A DNA stretch of 64,000 bases from Flavobacterium ajazii (lineage in GTDB: Bacteria; Bacteroidota; Bacteroidia; Flavobacteriales; Flavobacteriaceae). Below, in pieces: positions 62,758 to 64,000 of this stretch. Under the pieces are notes generated by a model that was not told where the DNA came from, ran no database searches, and saw only the letters and a program-made list of their open reading frames with translations. Numbering within the stretch: position 1 is the first letter of the stretch; each line of letters starts with the position of its first letter. The position numbers and the translations under genes are program-made. The stretch lies in the NCBI RefSeq assembly GCF_010614725.1, contig NZ_JAAEHL010000010.1:62001-126000 (forward strand). The letters run 5' to 3'.

Positions 62758-64000
62758 TTAAATATTCAGCCCGTTAAGCAAATCTCTTAGTTTTGCTTCC
62801 GAAGGTCTTGGTGCGTTTGATGAGATTATATTTCCCTGAGGATCGATCAAAATAAAGCGCGGGATGCCTTTAATAAAATAATCCTGAATAAACTTAGAAT
62901 TCCAGGCATCATCAGCTATAACCTGAATACCTCCCATCTTTTTTTCGGCTATCATTTTTTTCCATTTTTCTATATCAGCTCGTTTGTCTATAGAAATACT
63001 TAAAAATTGAATATTCTTTCCTCTATATTCTTCTTCAATTTTACCAAGATGTGGAATTTCTACTTTACAAGGACCACACCAGGTTGCCCAGACGTCTATA
63101 TAAATATACTTCCCTTTCAAATCATCTAAAGAAACCTTGCCTCCGCTATAACTATCGTAACCAACAAATTTTGGTGACACATTTCCTTTAGTAAGAGGGA
63201 GAAGTTTTTGATAAATCTCGCTTATAGCTTTATTGTTGGTCTGATCTGTTGATGAATTGATGAAGATTTTGTAATACTCCTGAACATCGCTGGTATATGC
63301 AATTGCATTTCTTGCATGGTCGTAAAGAAGTATATTTTTTATATCCTGATTTTTTGAACTTGAAACCGCTGTGATATAAGAAAGATAATAATTATCGTGT
63401 TTGTCTCTTTCTGCAATTTCTTTACCCAATTTTCTGTAGTGCCCCAATACAATATTCTTGTAAGCGTTTGAGTAATAAAAATCTTCTGAATTATCGTAAT
63501 CAAATGTTTTTAAATCAGGCATAAAATCTGCTGATATTTTAAAATCAGGGTTTTTCTCATAATGAGCAGGATCACTTTCATATTTAATCATCTCAAGAAT
63601 ATACTCATAATTAATATTTCTTTTTTCTTTATTTTTAAAATTCTCCGAAATATTTACCTGACTAAGAAGCAGAGAATCTTTCGACGCTTTTGCTTTGGTC
63701 ATCATACGCTTAAAATCTGTTTCACTAAGTGCATAACGAATTTTCATATCCTCTGTAACTCCCCAATTCTTACTTGCTTTTTTCTGAATATAAGAATTGA
63801 CCGGTCCTCCCTGACCTGAAAATTTTAAACTTTTTTTAAAATCTTTGGCATCAAATGAAGTATTTAAATTTGATCCGGGCTCCAGAAATAATTTAGCAGA
63901 AAAATCTTCATGCTGCAAAGTGTAAAAACCTTCTTTTAGTTTTAATGTCTCTGTAAATTTACCTTCTGGTGAAAGTTTTATTTCTGAAACAAGCTGGTTC
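62758..64000 (-). CDS. TlpA-like thioredoxin-family protein (partial, N-terminus outside window)
   Basis: The frame stays open to the right edge, so the signal peptide and start are missing; about 413 residues are present. The N-terminal part resembles the DUF4369-type domain of Bacteroidota TlpA proteins (KLSPEGKFTETLKLKEGFYTL). The C-terminal ~140 residues are a thioredoxin fold: GKYIYIDVWATWCGPCKVEIPHL with the CxxC active site and the cis-Pro region KGIPRFILIDPQG. It is likely a periplasmic or outer-membrane-associated thiol-disulfide reductase. What it reduces is unknown. Confidence 0.92.
   Translation of the reverse strand, partial: NQLVSEIKLSPEGKFTETLKLKEGFYTLQHEDFSAKLFLEPGSNLNTSFDAKDFKKSLKFSGQGGPVNSYIQKKASKNWGVTEDMKIRYALSETDFKRMMTKAKASKDSLLLSQVNISENFKNKEKRNINYEYILEMIKYESDPAHYEKNPDFKISADFMPDLKTFDYDNSEDFYYSNAYKNIVLGHYRKLGKEIAERDKHDNYYLSYITAVSSSKNQDIKNILLYDHARNAIAYTSDVQEYYKIFINSSTDQTNNKAISEIYQKLLPLTKGNVSPKFVGYDSYSGGKVSLDDLKGKYIYIDVWATWCGPCKVEIPHLGKIEEEYRGKNIQFLSISIDKRADIEKWKKMIAEKKMGGIQVIADDAWNSKFIQDYFIKGIPRFILIDPQGNIISSNAPRPSEAKLRDLLNGLNI

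Overview
This window is AT-rich and looks like a chromosomal segment of a Flavobacterium-type member of the Bacteroidota. The evidence is a SusC/SusD pair, a protein with a type IX secretion (T9SS) C-terminal sorting domain, many SPII lipoproteins, PF06580 kinases paired with LytTR regulators, a fused NagB/PIG-L protein, a secreted VanX-like dipeptidase and a TamB homologue. No tRNA, rRNA, CRISPR array, prophage or insertion sequence was seen.

Layout. 1-9.7 kb is housekeeping: the 5' part of tamB (minus), then tsaD, rsmE, a DUF4159 protein, a SpoU-type methyltransferase, an M43 metalloprotease lipoprotein, an AI-2E-type permease, a THUMP-like methyltransferase, a small secreted protein and a VanX-like dipeptidase. 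9.8-20.1 kb is mixed: fatty acid desaturase, CocE-type hydrolase, a LytS/LytTR pair, two Crp/Fnr regulators, a SugE/Gdx exporter, two GNATs, LysR, an EamA permease and an Xre regulator. 20.4-57 kb is one large glycan-utilisation locus, almost all on the minus strand: M28 peptidase, RhaM-type mutarotase, sialidase-like propeller, FucP-type permease, SusD, SusC, GH3, GH92, GH29, GH35, GH20, aspartylglucosaminidase, a GHL10-like lipoprotein, GH18, a CBM9-like protein, GH130, a Na+/solute symporter, a second GH92, a plus-strand LytS/LytTR pair, NagB-PIG-L and a second GH29. 57-64 kb holds an Svx-like metallopeptidase with a T9SS tail, an M16 protease and a partial TlpA-type thioredoxin.

How it works together. 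The enzyme set matches step-by-step dismantling of host-type or eukaryotic N-glycans. Galactose is removed by GH35, hexosamine by GH20, fucose by two GH29 enzymes and mannose by two GH92 enzymes. GH130 would phosphorolyse the Man-GlcNAc core, GH18 would cut the chitobiose core and aspartylglucosaminidase would release the last GlcNAc from Asn. NagB would feed glucosamine-6-P into glycolysis. SusCD, the MFS permease and the symporter supply transport. No HTCS, SusR or ECF/anti-sigma pair is present; the only regulator inside the locus is the LytS/LytTR pair at 50.5-52.3 kb.

The main non-coding discoveries are (i) a shared upstream element about 60-76 nt before susC, the second GH29 gene, nagB and, more weakly, the second GH92 gene, and (ii) a family of perfect palindromes and composite inverted-repeat elements in the gaps between gene modules of the locus.
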